A DNA stretch of 64,000 bases from Luteolibacter sp. LG18 (GCF_036322585.1 NZ_AP024600.1:4030001-4094000), one strand, 5' to 3'. Positions 51,688 to 61,914 are shown, counted from the first letter of the stretch. The notes: a model not told the origin generated them from the letters alone. Translations and numbers: made by a program.

Positions 51688-54467
51688 CGGGGTGTTCTGC
51701 GGATCAAAGGTATGGTGAGCGTAATGGAGGTTCCCTTGCCGCGCACGCTTTCAATACGGCAATCCCCTCCGCAATCGGTCATTCGTTTTCCCATGTTGGT
51801 CAAGCCGTTCCCGGATTCCTCGTATTCGACGGCGAAGCCCTTGCCATCGTCCTGGATACAGACCACCAGCATTCCATCCTCGATGGTGATGCGGAGGGAA
51901 ATGGCGGTGGGTTTCGCATGTTTGACGGCGTTGTTCAGGGCCTCGCGGGAGGCGAGCACGATGTTATGGCGCCGGCGCGGGCCGATGGTGACGTCCGGGA
52001 TGTCCCGGGTGATGTCCGTGTGGAGGGGGATATGGACCGCCTTCAAGAAATCCCGCGCGAAAAACGAGAGATACTCGACCACCGAAGCCAGCTTGTCCTG
52101 GGAAGGCGTGGTGGCCCAGACGATTTCATCGAGCGCGCCGACGACGTGCTTGGCTTTCAGCGAGAGTTGATCGAGGGCGGGGCGGAGAGACTCGTCGTGA
52201 TTGTCCTCGGCGGCGAGCTCGGAAAGGATGGAGACCTCGGTGAGACTGGCGCCGAGGTCATCGTGCAGATCCCGGGAGATGCGGGTGCGTTCCGCTTCCA
52301 GGGCACCCTGAAGCCGGAGCTCGCGGATCTTGACCTTCATTCGGTGGCGGGCGACGAGCCAACCGAGGAAGAGGGGAAGCAGGATGGCGGCGATCAGGGC
52401 GATGACGATGAACCAGGTGCGCTGCCAGAAATGGGGCAGCACCTCGATCTGGATGATGGCCGGGCGCGGCGTGGTGATGCCGTCGCCATTGGTCGCCGAG
52501 ACCTCGAAGGTGTAGCGGCCGGGCGGGACGAGCTGGTATTCGGCTTCACGGATGCCACCGATGCCGCGCGAGTTTTCGTCGAGGCCGTTCAGCTTGACCC
52601 GGTAGGTGACCTTTTCCGGTGCGCTCAGGCTCAGGCCGGTGAAGCGGAAGCCAAGGCGCACCCGGCCCGGTCCGGTGACGATGCGACCGCCGTCCACGGC
52701 GTGGGGCACGCCATTGATTTCCACCGGTTGGAAGTGGATGGAGGGGGCGACAGCCGTGGTTTCGATGTCATCCGGCTTCACACCGGTGAGGCCCGCGCTG
52801 GTGGGAAACCACAGGCACCCGGTGCTGTCACGGAAGACCCCAGGCTGTGTCCAGCCGATGCATTCACGGGTAGCGAGACCATCGGAGCGATCCAGCCGCA
52901 GCCATTTCGGGACCGGGGTCTTGTCCTTGAGTGATTGGAGCAAGTCCTTGCGAGAGACACGCAGGATGCCTCCAAGCGAACCCATCCAGAGGTCGTCCCC
53001 CACGAGAGTCAGCGCGGTCAGGCGTTCATCCGGAATCCCCTCACGCGTGCTGAACCGGTGCCAACCGCCATCCTTCCACAGCAGCAATCCGGCGCCGAGG
53101 GTGGCTGCCCATATTTCGTCGGGCGCGATGGGCAGGATCTTCGAAACGGAACTGCGGGGAAAGGATTCGACATTCCCCACCAGCGAGAGCTCCGTTCCCT
53201 TGAGCGTGAAAATCCTGCCGTTTCCGGTGCCGATGTACAAGGTGCCGTTGTCACCGGGTGCCAAGGTCGAGATCTCCACGTTCTCGAGCGTGGTGACCTC
53301 GTTGACCCTTCGAAGGCTGGTGCCATCCCAGCAAAACAGCTTTGCCCGGCCTCCGAACCACATCCGGCCTTCGTGGTCCTCGACCATGACGTTGATCTTC
53401 GAGAGAGCCGGGGTGTCGAGAAACTGCGCGTCCACATGCTGGGTCTCCGGGTTGTAAGCGAAAACGGATGCGTCCCGGGAGGAGATCCAGATGCGACCGG
53501 TATGGTCCTCGACGATGCTGGACACCACGCGCGCGGTGTTGCTGGTGACGATCGGGATATGAAGGAGTATCCCGTTCTCGATGCGGTCCACGCCTCCATT
53601 GCGGCGGGCAATCCACCAGGTGCCATCACGCGATTGGATGCTGGTACGGGTGGGGGAGGTGTAGAAGCCGTCCCGGTAGGGAAGGCGCACGGCGCGGCTG
53701 TGACGGATGCGAACCAGACCGCGGATCGGGCTGGCCACCCAGAGGTTTCCTTCGCGGTCCTCCAGCATGTCGAGAGACTCCATGCTGCCGCTGAAGGCGA
53801 TGGCCAGCTCAGGATCGGCGGACTCGTCCGGGGCGATGTACGAGAGTCCTCGGTCGTCGATTCTCCAGGTGCCGCCGTTGTGATCAAGCAAGCGGTCCGG
53901 TGGTCCTGCCTTGTCCTGCCTGCCGCGTTGTCGTTGCGAAGCTTGGTCGGCAGCCATGGCCTGGATGACCGCGGGAGAGGGCGCGTCGACGGCTTCGGCG
54001 GTGCTGGCTCCGACGCGCCAGAGCCGGTCGTTGCGGACGAAATACGTGGAGCCGTCGCAAGTGAAGAGCCGCGCGACGACGCCTGGATTCGGGCCCTCGT
54101 AATCGCCGATCACGCCATCAAGGCCCGCGGATCCCACGCGGAATAGGCCGCAGCGCGAGGTGGCCGCCCACACGCTGCCATCGGCGGGAGTGAATACGCG
54201 GGAGAAATCAAGCGGGCGGCCGAACCACACTCCGGTCGCCGCGATGCTTTCGAATTCATTGCCATCGAAACGGGAGAGTCCTTCGGCGGTGGCGATCCAT
54301 AGGAAGCCATCCGGTGTTTGACCGACCGACCGGACGACGTTGCCGGGAAGTCCTTCATCCGATTGCCAGGCCCGGATCAGGAAGCCGGGGCGGCCGACGG
54401 TTTCGTCTGCCACGGCGGGAGAGACGAGCGCGAGCAGCAGGACGAGGAGCCGGAGCATTTGAGCCAT
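51684..54467 (-). CDS. Beta-propeller sensor histidine kinase (Reg_prop/Y_Y_Y/HisKA_3)
   Basis: The 927-residue protein has a signal peptide (MAQMLRLLVLLLALVSPAVA), two-component-regulator propeller repeats (about 30-560, with motifs such as DGFLWIATAEGLSRFDG), and a Y_Y_Y domain (about 600-670). A membrane helix follows at about 682-704. The HisKA_3 core has His735 in SRDLHDDLGASL, and an HATPase domain ends the protein. Such sensors usually bind polysaccharide fragments outside the cell, as in Bacteroides hybrid sensors. It is divergent from a GH78 rhamnosidase, which is a likely target. Confidence 0.9.
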   Translation of the reverse strand: MAQMLRLLVLLLALVSPAVADETVGRPGFLIRAWQSDEGLPGNVVRSVGQTPDGFLWIATAEGLSRFDGNEFESIAATGVWFGRPLDFSRVFTPADGSVWAATSRCGLFRVGSAGLDGVIGDYEGPNPGVVARLFTCDGSTYFVRNDRLWRVGASTAEAVDAPSPAVIQAMAADQASQRQRGRQDKAGPPDRLLDHNGGTWRIDDRGLSYIAPDESADPELAIAFSGSMESLDMLEDREGNLWVASPIRGLVRIRHSRAVRLPYRDGFYTSPTRTSIQSRDGTWWIARRNGGVDRIENGILLHIPIVTSNTARVVSSIVEDHTGRIWISSRDASVFAYNPETQHVDAQFLDTPALSKINVMVEDHEGRMWFGGRAKLFCWDGTSLRRVNEVTTLENVEISTLAPGDNGTLYIGTGNGRIFTLKGTELSLVGNVESFPRSSVSKILPIAPDEIWAATLGAGLLLWKDGGWHRFSTREGIPDERLTALTLVGDDLWMGSLGGILRVSRKDLLQSLKDKTPVPKWLRLDRSDGLATRECIGWTQPGVFRDSTGCLWFPTSAGLTGVKPDDIETTAVAPSIHFQPVEINGVPHAVDGGRIVTGPGRVRLGFRFTGLSLSAPEKVTYRVKLNGLDENSRGIGGIREAEYQLVPPGRYTFEVSATNGDGITTPRPAIIQIEVLPHFWQRTWFIVIALIAAILLPLFLGWLVARHRMKVKIRELRLQGALEAERTRISRDLHDDLGASLTEVSILSELAAEDNHDESLRPALDQLSLKAKHVVGALDEIVWATTPSQDKLASVVEYLSFFARDFLKAVHIPLHTDITRDIPDVTIGPRRRHNIVLASREALNNAVKHAKPTAISLRITIEDGMLVVCIQDDGKGFAVEYEESGNGLTNMGKRMTDCGGDCRIESVRGKGTSITLTIPLIRRTPR

Positions 54468-54623
54468 TCAATTGCATGGGGCTTGGAACTGTCGAGCGGA
54501 TTAGGGAGAAATGCGGCGAGGTGGTCCCGTGGGGCGGGTTAATCTGATCGGGTTATTGTCGAGATTTTCGGGAAGCGGTTACAACGAGGGGTCATGACGA
54601 TTTCTTTGTTGGCGGAGGGTGGG

Positions 54624-57275
54624 ATGAAAAGCCGCGCGTTCGTTCGGATGTGGCGGCCCAGGCTGGCTTGCTTCGGGGCATCCGGGCTGACTCCGCGGAT
54701 GGTGGTCATGGCCTTGATAGTCTCCGTCATGCCGGTTCTCGCGGAGCCCGCGCATTCGCTGGCGGTAAACGAGGGATTTGAGAACCCGCTCGGGTTTCAT
54801 GATCCGGCACCGAGGTTTTCCTGGAAATTGCCGGTGGGAGTGAAGCAGCAAAAGGCCTACCGGATCGAGGCAAATACTCCCGGCAAGGGGTGGGACAGCG
54901 GCTGGGTGGAGTCGGGAGATTCCACGCTGGTGCCCTACGGCGGGACGCCGCTGGCATCCCGGGAAGCCATGACATGGCGGGTGAATTTCCGTGATGAAAG
55001 CGGGACGGAGTATGGATGGAGCGCTCCGGCTCGGTGCGAGATCGGACTGCTTTCGAACGACGATTGGAAGGCCCGGTGGATCCGTCCGAGCCAGCCATGC
55101 GATGCTGCGAAGGAGCCCGTGGGACTGCTGCGGAAGAAATTTCCGGTGGCGAAGGAGGTGTCCTCGGCACGGGTGTATGTGACCGCTCGCGGGCTATTCG
55201 AACTCGAACTGAACGGCAACCGGGTGGGGAGCGATCACTTCGCGAATGGATGGACCTCGTATCGCAAACGCCTGGACACGCTCAGCTACGATGTAACCGG
55301 GCTGTTGAAGTCCGGCGGCAATACCATCCAAGCCATGTTGGGAACCGGTTGGTATGCGGGACGGGTCGCATGGGGAAAAAACCAGAAGGGCCAGTATGGA
55401 AAGCTCGCCGAGCTGCTGTTGCAACTTGAGGTCTCCTACAAGGATGGCAGCAAGGAGATGATCGTTTCCGACGGCGGCTGGGAGGGAACCTTCGACGGCC
55501 CGGTGGTGTCTTCCAGCCTTTACGATGGCGAGGACTACGACGCGCGACGGCAGCCCTCCAACTGGGCCCCGGTGGTGGCGGACGCGAATCTGGGATCGGC
55601 CCGCCTCACGCCGAAACCTTTCCTGCCGGTTCGGGAGGACCAGACGCTTGGGGTGAAACGCATCACCGAACCGAAAGCAGGTTGCCAGGTTTTCGATCTC
55701 GGCCAGAACATGGTGGGCTGGGCGAGGCTGCGCATTCCGGTGGAGAAGGACAAGACGATCACCGTCCGTTTCGCCGAGATGCTGAATGCAGATGGCACGC
55801 TTTACACGGAAAACTACCGGTCCGCCCGGTCCACGGACACCTACACCTCGGCGGAAACGGGAACGATCACCTGGGAGCCACGGTTCACGTTCCACGGATT
55901 CCGCTACGTGGAACTCTCGGGATTGCCCGCCGGGGTGCAGCCGCGGGAGGATTGGGTGACCGGGGTGGTGCTTCATTCCGATCTCCGCCCGATTGGAGGT
56001 TTCACCTCGTCCCACGCGAAGCTCAACCAGCTCCAGAGCAACATTGTGTGGGGCCAGCGGGGGAATTTCCTCGATGTACCCACCGACTGTCCGCAGCGCG
56101 ACGAGCGCCTCGGCTGGACCGGGGATGCCCAAGCATTCTGCCAGACGGCCATGTTCAACTACGATTGCCTCGCGTTCTTGAAGAGCTGGCTGGGATCAAT
56201 GCGGGACGACCAGCAGCCGGACGGACGGTTGCCGCATGTCGTGCCCGGCGTGGTGTCGGAGAGTGGCAGTCCCGGCTGGATGGATGCCGCGACCATCGTG
56301 CCTTGGGAAGCTTACATCCGCACCGGTGACCGGGAGATGTTGGAGCAGAACTACCCGATGATGGAGAAGCTGGTGGCGTGGTATGGTTCGCAGGCCGTTG
56401 ACGGGCTCCTTCCGGGGATCAAAGGCTACGGCGACTGGCTCCAGCCCCATGCCAAGGGCTTGAAGGGGGATACCCCGTTCCCGTTGCTGGGGGCCGCGTA
56501 CTATGCCCATAGTTTGCAGATTCTCGCGAACGCCTCCGTTGTGCTCGGGCGCGGCGACGACGCGGTGCGGTATGCCGCCTTGGCGGATCAGGTCAGGGGG
56601 GCGTTCACGAACCAATACTTTGACAACGACGGGAAGCTGAAGAACGCGCCGGAAACCCAGACGGCCTACGTGCTGGCCATCGCCTTCGACCTGATCCCAC
56701 GGGAGCTGAGATCCGGGGCGGGGGCGAATTTGGATCGCCTCATCCGGGAGGCGGGGGGGCATTTGCGGACCGGCTTCCTGGGTACGCCGCTGATCGCCCG
56801 CGCGCTGGATGAAACGGGTCGCTCGGAGACCGCCTGTGAGCTGTTGTTCCAGGAGTCTTATCCATCGTGGTTCTACCCGATCAACCAAGGGGCGACCACA
56901 ATGTGGGAGCGCTGGAACAGTTACAGCCTCGAAAAGGGCTTTGGGGACGCGAAGATGAATTCCTTCAACCACTATGCCTATGGCGCGATCGGGCAGTGGA
57001 TGTACGAGCGTGTTGCTGGATTGTCCCCCGATCCCGCGAATCCGGGCTACCGGCACTTCTTCGTCAGGCCGCTGGTCTGCAAGCAGCTCGATTCCGCTCG
57101 CGCCGAACTCGAGACACCCTATGGCAAGGCGGTAAGCTCCTGGGTGAAGCGCGATGGCTGGGTGGAGCTGGAAGTCGAGGTGCCACCGAACACCACCGCG
57201 ACGATCGAGTTTCCGGGCGACCGCAAGCCGCTGACCGTGCCGGCGGGAAGCTACCGCTATGACGCCGGACTCTGA
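54624..57275 (+). CDS. Secreted alpha-L-rhamnosidase, GH78
   Basis: ATG 54624 is preferred because GGAGGG at 54614-54619 lies four bases before it; ATG 54594 has its purine run too close. The 883-residue protein has a long basic leader with a hydrophobic segment ending in VLAEPAHS. Beta domains and an (alpha/alpha)6 catalytic domain follow. The GH78 motif TDCPQRDERLGWTGDAQ holds the likely acid Glu494, and WMDA and MWERWNSY are also typical. It removes terminal rhamnose from pectin, ulvan-type or other glycans. The divergent propeller kinase pair is a likely regulator. Confidence 0.92.
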   Translation: MKSRAFVRMWRPRLACFGASGLTPRMVVMALIVSVMPVLAEPAHSLAVNEGFENPLGFHDPAPRFSWKLPVGVKQQKAYRIEANTPGKGWDSGWVESGDSTLVPYGGTPLASREAMTWRVNFRDESGTEYGWSAPARCEIGLLSNDDWKARWIRPSQPCDAAKEPVGLLRKKFPVAKEVSSARVYVTARGLFELELNGNRVGSDHFANGWTSYRKRLDTLSYDVTGLLKSGGNTIQAMLGTGWYAGRVAWGKNQKGQYGKLAELLLQLEVSYKDGSKEMIVSDGGWEGTFDGPVVSSSLYDGEDYDARRQPSNWAPVVADANLGSARLTPKPFLPVREDQTLGVKRITEPKAGCQVFDLGQNMVGWARLRIPVEKDKTITVRFAEMLNADGTLYTENYRSARSTDTYTSAETGTITWEPRFTFHGFRYVELSGLPAGVQPREDWVTGVVLHSDLRPIGGFTSSHAKLNQLQSNIVWGQRGNFLDVPTDCPQRDERLGWTGDAQAFCQTAMFNYDCLAFLKSWLGSMRDDQQPDGRLPHVVPGVVSESGSPGWMDAATIVPWEAYIRTGDREMLEQNYPMMEKLVAWYGSQAVDGLLPGIKGYGDWLQPHAKGLKGDTPFPLLGAAYYAHSLQILANASVVLGRGDDAVRYAALADQVRGAFTNQYFDNDGKLKNAPETQTAYVLAIAFDLIPRELRSGAGANLDRLIREAGGHLRTGFLGTPLIARALDETGRSETACELLFQESYPSWFYPINQGATTMWERWNSYSLEKGFGDAKMNSFNHYAYGAIGQWMYERVAGLSPDPANPGYRHFFVRPLVCKQLDSARAELETPYGKAVSSWVKRDGWVELEVEVPPNTTATIEFPGDRKPLTVPAGSYRYDAGL

Positions 57276-57290
57276 GCCGCAGCCCGGCGG

Positions 57291-58691
57291 CTACGGCAGG
57301 GTGACGGAGGGTTCCTCGAGCAACACGCGGACCTCATCGGTCGAGATGGATGCATTGAAGAGAATGTGGACGGTGCGTCGGTCCGCGGAGAGAGTCACGC
57401 GGTCGGGAGCGTCAGCCGGTTGATCGAGATCGATGCCGCGGTACTCCTTCTTCGCGGGCAACTTCCAACTGCCCGTTGCGAAGAGGGGATCGCTGGCGTC
57501 CAAGCTCGATCCCAGCGCACAGATCGCGGCGACGGGGCGGTCGAAGGTGACCTCGCCTTCAAAACGTTCCCAGCGGAAATCCTGGTGCTCATTCTGGCTC
57601 TTTACCGGATTGTAGCGGATCAGGTAGCTGCCGAAACGCGTGCCCGGAGTGGCCTCCAAGGCACGCGAAGCGGGTGTTGCCGAGGCAGGGAAACTTCCCG
57701 GCTCCACGAGATCCACCGTGATCGGGGAGTTGAGGGAGACGTCACGGCGCTCCGGTACCACCATCACGGAGGTGCTGCTTTCCATCAGGGCAAGTTGCTC
57801 GGGAGTTCCAGGTGGGGCCGGCTGTACGGAGCCGCGGGTGGAAATGATGCCGGAGGCCAGGGGCCAGGTGCGGGAGAACGAAAGGGGTTGGAAATCCAGC
57901 GGACGGAGATTTTTCGCCGTATCGGATTCCAACGCGCTGCCCTTCGAGATACGGCGGGTGTCGTTCGGTGTGCTGACTTCGATCTGGCCATCCAGCACCA
58001 CGTAATCCGCGGTGCCATCCGGGCGGGCGGTGATGCCAAAGGAGGTGCCGAGATCGGTGGCCTTCGCGGTGCCGGTGAGGACCTGGAAACCGTGAGCGGA
58101 GGTGGGGCACCAGGCGTTGAGCTTGCCGGAGTGGATGCGAAGCGAGTTCGCGGAGAGGATCTCGAATGAGGCGGGGGCCTCGATGGCCACGGTGGCGCCA
58201 TTGGCGAATTGGAGCCGCCACAGACCGGAATCGAGCGTTTGCTTGTGGCCCTCGGCGATCAGTTCGCCGGTTCCGAGACGGTCATCGTCGACCCGAGCCA
58301 GGTTCGCCACGTGGTTGGCTCCGCCGCGTGGCGCGGGCCAAAGCAGGAACGTCGCTGCGGCGAGGAGCGCGATCGACGCGGCCGCGGCGATCCAGCGCGC
58401 GCGGTTCATCCGGTTGACCCGCCGTACCACGCCACCGACAAACTGATCCTCGGGTTCGTTCGCGATCGAGACGACATGCTGGACCATGTTTTTCACGAAG
58501 GTGTCCTCGTCATGATCCGGACCCATTTGGATCAGCGCCTGGGATAGGGCGAGCTCACGTGATAAACGTGAGCGGAGAGTGGCATCGGTCTTCAGAAGCG
58601 CCTCCAGCTCGGCCCGGCCCGCTTCATCGATCTCGTCCTCCAGGAAGGCGATCGAGAGCTCCTCGTATTTCGATGGATCGGGCGGGTTCAT
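57291..58691 (-). CDS. FecR-family anti-sigma or regulatory protein
   Basis: The ATG at 58691 overlaps the sigma factor stop by one base (TGATG). The product has 466 residues: a cytosolic N-part of about 98 (MNPPDPSKYEELSIAFLED), one membrane helix (about 100-119), and a FecR domain (GLWRLQFANGATVAIEAPA; ATDLGTSFGI). A beta-rich extracytoplasmic C-part follows. It probably binds the sigma factor with its N-part and senses an outside signal. Convergent with the GH78 gene; a small 6-bp hairpin (57275-57292) lies between. Confidence 0.85.
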   Translation of the reverse strand: MNPPDPSKYEELSIAFLEDEIDEAGRAELEALLKTDATLRSRLSRELALSQALIQMGPDHDEDTFVKNMVQHVVSIANEPEDQFVGGVVRRVNRMNRARWIAAAASIALLAAATFLLWPAPRGGANHVANLARVDDDRLGTGELIAEGHKQTLDSGLWRLQFANGATVAIEAPASFEILSANSLRIHSGKLNAWCPTSAHGFQVLTGTAKATDLGTSFGITARPDGTADYVVLDGQIEVSTPNDTRRISKGSALESDTAKNLRPLDFQPLSFSRTWPLASGIISTRGSVQPAPPGTPEQLALMESSTSVMVVPERRDVSLNSPITVDLVEPGSFPASATPASRALEATPGTRFGSYLIRYNPVKSQNEHQDFRWERFEGEVTFDRPVAAICALGSSLDASDPLFATGSWKLPAKKEYRGIDLDQPADAPDRVTLSADRRTVHILFNASISTDEVRVLLEEPSVTLP

Positions 58692-59254
58692 CAGCGCGCG
58701 TCGTGGATGGATTTCGCCTGCAGGCAGTCCGCGAGGAGCTGCCGGGCGTGGAAGAGGATCTTCCGGACCGCGGTGGCCTTCATATTGAGGTCGTCCCCGA
58801 TCTGGCTGGAATTTCGGTCGCGGAAATAGCGGGCCTCCACCACGCTGCGGGTGCGCTCCGGGAGCTGTTGGAGGCAATCGCGGAGCGCCTCCTGCCGGAT
58901 GCCGTGGTCACTGAGCGATTCGGGCTGGGACGGCTCGGACTGGTTCTCCAGCAGAATGGCGGTGATGTTCTCATCGAGGATCCGCTGGCGGCGGCTCGAT
59001 TTCGAGATCTCGTTCATCACCACGTTGCGGGCGATCACGCGCAGCCACGCGCCCACGTTCGCGGTGTGGTCGAGGTCCTCCCATTTCCGGTAGGCGATCA
59101 CGAAGGCGTCTTGGGCCACGTCATCGACCCACGCTTGTTGCACGCCCAGGGACCGGATGAAATACCGGAGGCTGGCGTGGTGCTCTCGAACCACATCGGC
59201 GAATTCGTTGATCTCGGGCATGGGGGCGGCGGTTGGGGAGTCCCCGGCGTCCAT
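58691..59254 (-). CDS. ECF-type RNA polymerase sigma factor
   Basis: The start is taken as ATG 59254; ATG 59221 (MPEINEFADVV) is a good alternative. The 187-residue protein has sigma region 2 (FIRSLGVQQAWVDDVAQDAFV, WEDLDHTANVGAWL) and region 4 (LPERTRSVVEARYF, SSQIGDDLN). The subgroup common in Verrucomicrobia and Planctomycetes is paired with FecR proteins. It lies 54 nt after the beta-helix gene and is coupled to its FecR partner. Confidence 0.92.
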   Translation of the reverse strand: MDAGDSPTAAPMPEINEFADVVREHHASLRYFIRSLGVQQAWVDDVAQDAFVIAYRKWEDLDHTANVGAWLRVIARNVVMNEISKSSRRQRILDENITAILLENQSEPSQPESLSDHGIRQEALRDCLQQLPERTRSVVEARYFRDRNSSQIGDDLNMKATAVRKILFHARQLLADCLQAKSIHDAR

Positions 59255-59308
59255 CAATCACAGCATGGATCGCGTGGGACGCCAAGGACGGAGAACACAC
59301 ATTCATGA

Positions 59309-61036
59309 TCAACGCCCCGAAACCTGGCCCGGAAGCACGAGGATCGGCTGGGCGTTCACCTTCGGTCCCGGGGAATCGATGGTGTTGCCGATTTGCTGAA
59401 CGTCCGTGCTGTCCTTGACCCAGATCACCCGGTCGCGGGGGATCTGGTAGCTTGCCCCGGTGTCGTTGGCGTTTTCCTGCAGCGGGCGGACGAAGCGGTT
59501 GTTGCGGATGGTCAGGCCCTTGGTGGAGGTCGCCACGAGGTTGGTCACCGGGCAATCCTCGATGACATTGTCCTCGATCACGACGTCTCGGAAAACACCC
59601 GCCGGTTGGAAGCCCGGCGGCTTGATGCCGGAGACGATCGAGATGGCCCCAGCGGCCGCCGACCAGGGAGCGTAGCAGAACCAGCCCGCGGAGCGGATCC
59701 TGTTCTTGCGGATCACCAGGTTGTCGATGCCGGCCGCGGCGTTGTCCGGGACCTCGGGGCAGACGCTCAGGGCGTGGGGGGTATCGAGGATGTTTTCCTC
59801 GATCCGGCCACCGGCCTTGATCAGCACCCGGCCGGAGCTGTGGATGCGGTTGCGGGTGAACGAGAAGCCATTGCCCATGCGGTCCGGCGAATAGACCGAG
59901 GTGCCGGTGTCGAACGGGCAATCGCGGTCAAGCGTGAGCACGAGGCACCACGGCGCGACTTGCCACAGTGACCAGTTCTGCGCCTTGCCGAGCTTCTCCG
60001 TGACTTCCGGGGAAAGTCCGGCGTCCTTACGGTCCACCCGGCGGCGGGCGGTGACGACCACTTCGGAGCCTTCGAGGTTCGCCCGCAGCCTGTCTCCGAC
60101 GAAGACGCCATCCATGAAGGCATCGCGGCTGGCGATCACGATCTCGCGGCCCTCACGCTTCAGCACCATGTAGTCGGAGGACTGCACGCTCCAGGAGTCA
60201 TCCCCGGCGTGGCTGACCTCACAGCGGTCGACCTCCGGACCACGCTTGATCGTCTTGCTCTGCATCGCATCCCAGGAGCTGGACAGCAGGCGTTCTTCCG
60301 TCGCGCCCGCGGGCTTCGGGCCGGGAACCACCCGGCAGCCGAGGAACTTCGATCCGCCTTCGCCATCGCACTCGAGGATGCCCATGCCGGGCGCACTGAG
60401 GACGGAGACGTTCTTCAACGTGATCTGGTCACCGTGGCCGATGCTCAGCGCGTGGGGAATGCCGTCGGAGGCTTGCCCGGTATTCAGGCTGACGAGGTCT
60501 CCCGGCTGGGCGGCCTTCGCGATTTTCGAGAGGGTGACACGCACCGTGTGTTCATCCACCACCTCGGCCTTGGTGCCCCAGAGGAAGGGCATGCCTTTCT
60601 TGCGGAAGCGGGTGGCCGGGTCGACGACGTCGATGCGGGAGAATGGTTTCACCGCATAGCCATCGTGGATGCGCACATCGATGGAGTTGCCATCGTCCGC
60701 GGCCTTCACCACCACGCCCTGCGTGAAAGGCAGGGGATCGTAATCGATGGAGAGGCCCTGAAGCGTGACGCGGGTGCAGTTGTCGATGTTCACCGCGCGC
60801 GTGAGCTTGGTGGAGACGAGTGTCACGCCATCGGCGATGATGTCGACCTCCTTCAAGCCATTGAGGCCCCACACCACCTTGCCGTTGTTCTCGGGTGCGA
60901 GCACGTAACGGCCGGGAGGAATGACGATCCGCTTCTCGCCGCGGGCGAGGGCTTCCCGGACCTGGGGTCGGAAATCGTTGTCTGCAATCGCGAGGCCGGG
61001 AGCCAGCGCAAGGAGTGTGAGGAGGATACAATGCAT
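59309..61036 (-). CDS. Exported right-handed beta-helix protein, possibly GH110-like
   Basis: The 575-residue protein has a signal peptide (MHCILLTLLALAPGLAIA) and pectate-lyase-type parallel beta-helix coils (NCTRVTLQGLSIDYDP; NLVIRKNRIRSAG; VVIEDNVIEDCP). It opens with KRIVIPPGRYVL, as in many beta-helix enzymes. An acidic pair Asp279-Asp280 in HAGDDSWSV resembles the catalytic region of GH110 alpha-1,3-galactosidases, but this is tentative; lyase or epimerase roles are possible. It precedes the sigma factor by 54 nt and could share a transcript. Confidence 0.7.
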   Translation of the reverse strand: MHCILLTLLALAPGLAIADNDFRPQVREALARGEKRIVIPPGRYVLAPENNGKVVWGLNGLKEVDIIADGVTLVSTKLTRAVNIDNCTRVTLQGLSIDYDPLPFTQGVVVKAADDGNSIDVRIHDGYAVKPFSRIDVVDPATRFRKKGMPFLWGTKAEVVDEHTVRVTLSKIAKAAQPGDLVSLNTGQASDGIPHALSIGHGDQITLKNVSVLSAPGMGILECDGEGGSKFLGCRVVPGPKPAGATEERLLSSSWDAMQSKTIKRGPEVDRCEVSHAGDDSWSVQSSDYMVLKREGREIVIASRDAFMDGVFVGDRLRANLEGSEVVVTARRRVDRKDAGLSPEVTEKLGKAQNWSLWQVAPWCLVLTLDRDCPFDTGTSVYSPDRMGNGFSFTRNRIHSSGRVLIKAGGRIEENILDTPHALSVCPEVPDNAAAGIDNLVIRKNRIRSAGWFCYAPWSAAAGAISIVSGIKPPGFQPAGVFRDVVIEDNVIEDCPVTNLVATSTKGLTIRNNRFVRPLQENANDTGASYQIPRDRVIWVKDSTDVQQIGNTIDSPGPKVNAQPILVLPGQVSGR

Positions 61037-61148
61037 GCGTGGAAGGATACGATGGATGGCGGCGAAAGCTTGCCCCCAAAAGCCAAGAAACGTCCGGAAA
61101 CACGAGGGCTTCCGGACGTAAGGGATGACGGCAGTTGTCAGAAATGTT

Positions 61149-61835
61149 TCATGCGGATCTCCTCGTCCGCCGCACGACGAGGAAGGGTATCGTGGCAGCC
61201 AATGCAGCGAAGGCCGCGGGCTCGGGAACGGAAGTCACGGACAGAACGACGTTGTCTACCCGCGCGAATTCATTGGTGATGATGCCGCTGCCGGGGGTGA
61301 AGGAAAGGAACAGCGTCTTGCCGGCGGCGGACGGATCCACCGCTCCGGTGGTGAGTGTACCGCTCGCATTGTAGGGGCTGGTGTTAGCGTCTCCGGTGGC
61401 TCCGGTCAGCGTCTGGGAGCCGGAGTACAAGGTGGTGCGGGTGCCGGACAAGGTGTTGTCGCTGGTGTAGAACAGCGTCCAGGTGACCTGGTCGGTGTTG
61501 TCCGCGTTGAAGGCACCGCGTGAATCGAACGACAGGGCGAAGGTGTCGCCGGACACGAGTTGATAGCCGGTGTTGAGCGCCGCATCCACGGACTTGTTGC
61601 TCGCATCCACGGCCACCAGCAGGGACCAGCCACCGTTCGAGGCGTAGTTGTTCTGGCGCTGCATCGACCCACCGGTGGTCGAGGCCGCCCAACTGGTGAT
61701 GGTGTTGTTGCCGGAGCCGTTTTCAAAACTTCCATTCAACGTGGAGGCATTGACCAAGGTGGTGGCACCATCCGCCTGGTAGGCGAGGGCGATGCCGAAG
61801 CCGATGAAGGGAAGGAGGCGATTCAGGGGAAACAT
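61149..61835 (-). CDS. PEP-CTERM sorting domain protein
   Basis: The 228-residue protein has a signal peptide (MFPLNRLLPFIGFGIALAY) and a beta-sandwich body rich in Thr, Ser, Asn and Gly with a carbohydrate-binding look (NGSFENGS, DNVVLSV). It ends with VPEPAAFAALAATI, a hydrophobic helix and RRTRRSA, the PEP-CTERM signal. A hairpin (61850-61872, TTGGGGGA with TCCCCCAA) lies just before the start and may affect translation. It is 112 nt upstream of the beta-helix gene. Confidence 0.85.
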   Translation of the reverse strand: MFPLNRLLPFIGFGIALAYQADGATTLVNASTLNGSFENGSGNNTITSWAASTTGGSMQRQNNYASNGGWSLLVAVDASNKSVDAALNTGYQLVSGDTFALSFDSRGAFNADNTDQVTWTLFYTSDNTLSGTRTTLYSGSQTLTGATGDANTSPYNASGTLTTGAVDPSAAGKTLFLSFTPGSGIITNEFARVDNVVLSVTSVPEPAAFAALAATIPFLVVRRTRRSA

Positions 61836-61914
61836 GCGAATGGGGCTTCTTGGGGGATGGGGAGTCCCCCAATGATTTCGCGGCGGTGCCGGGTGTTCCT
61901 GCAGACTCTGGAAA

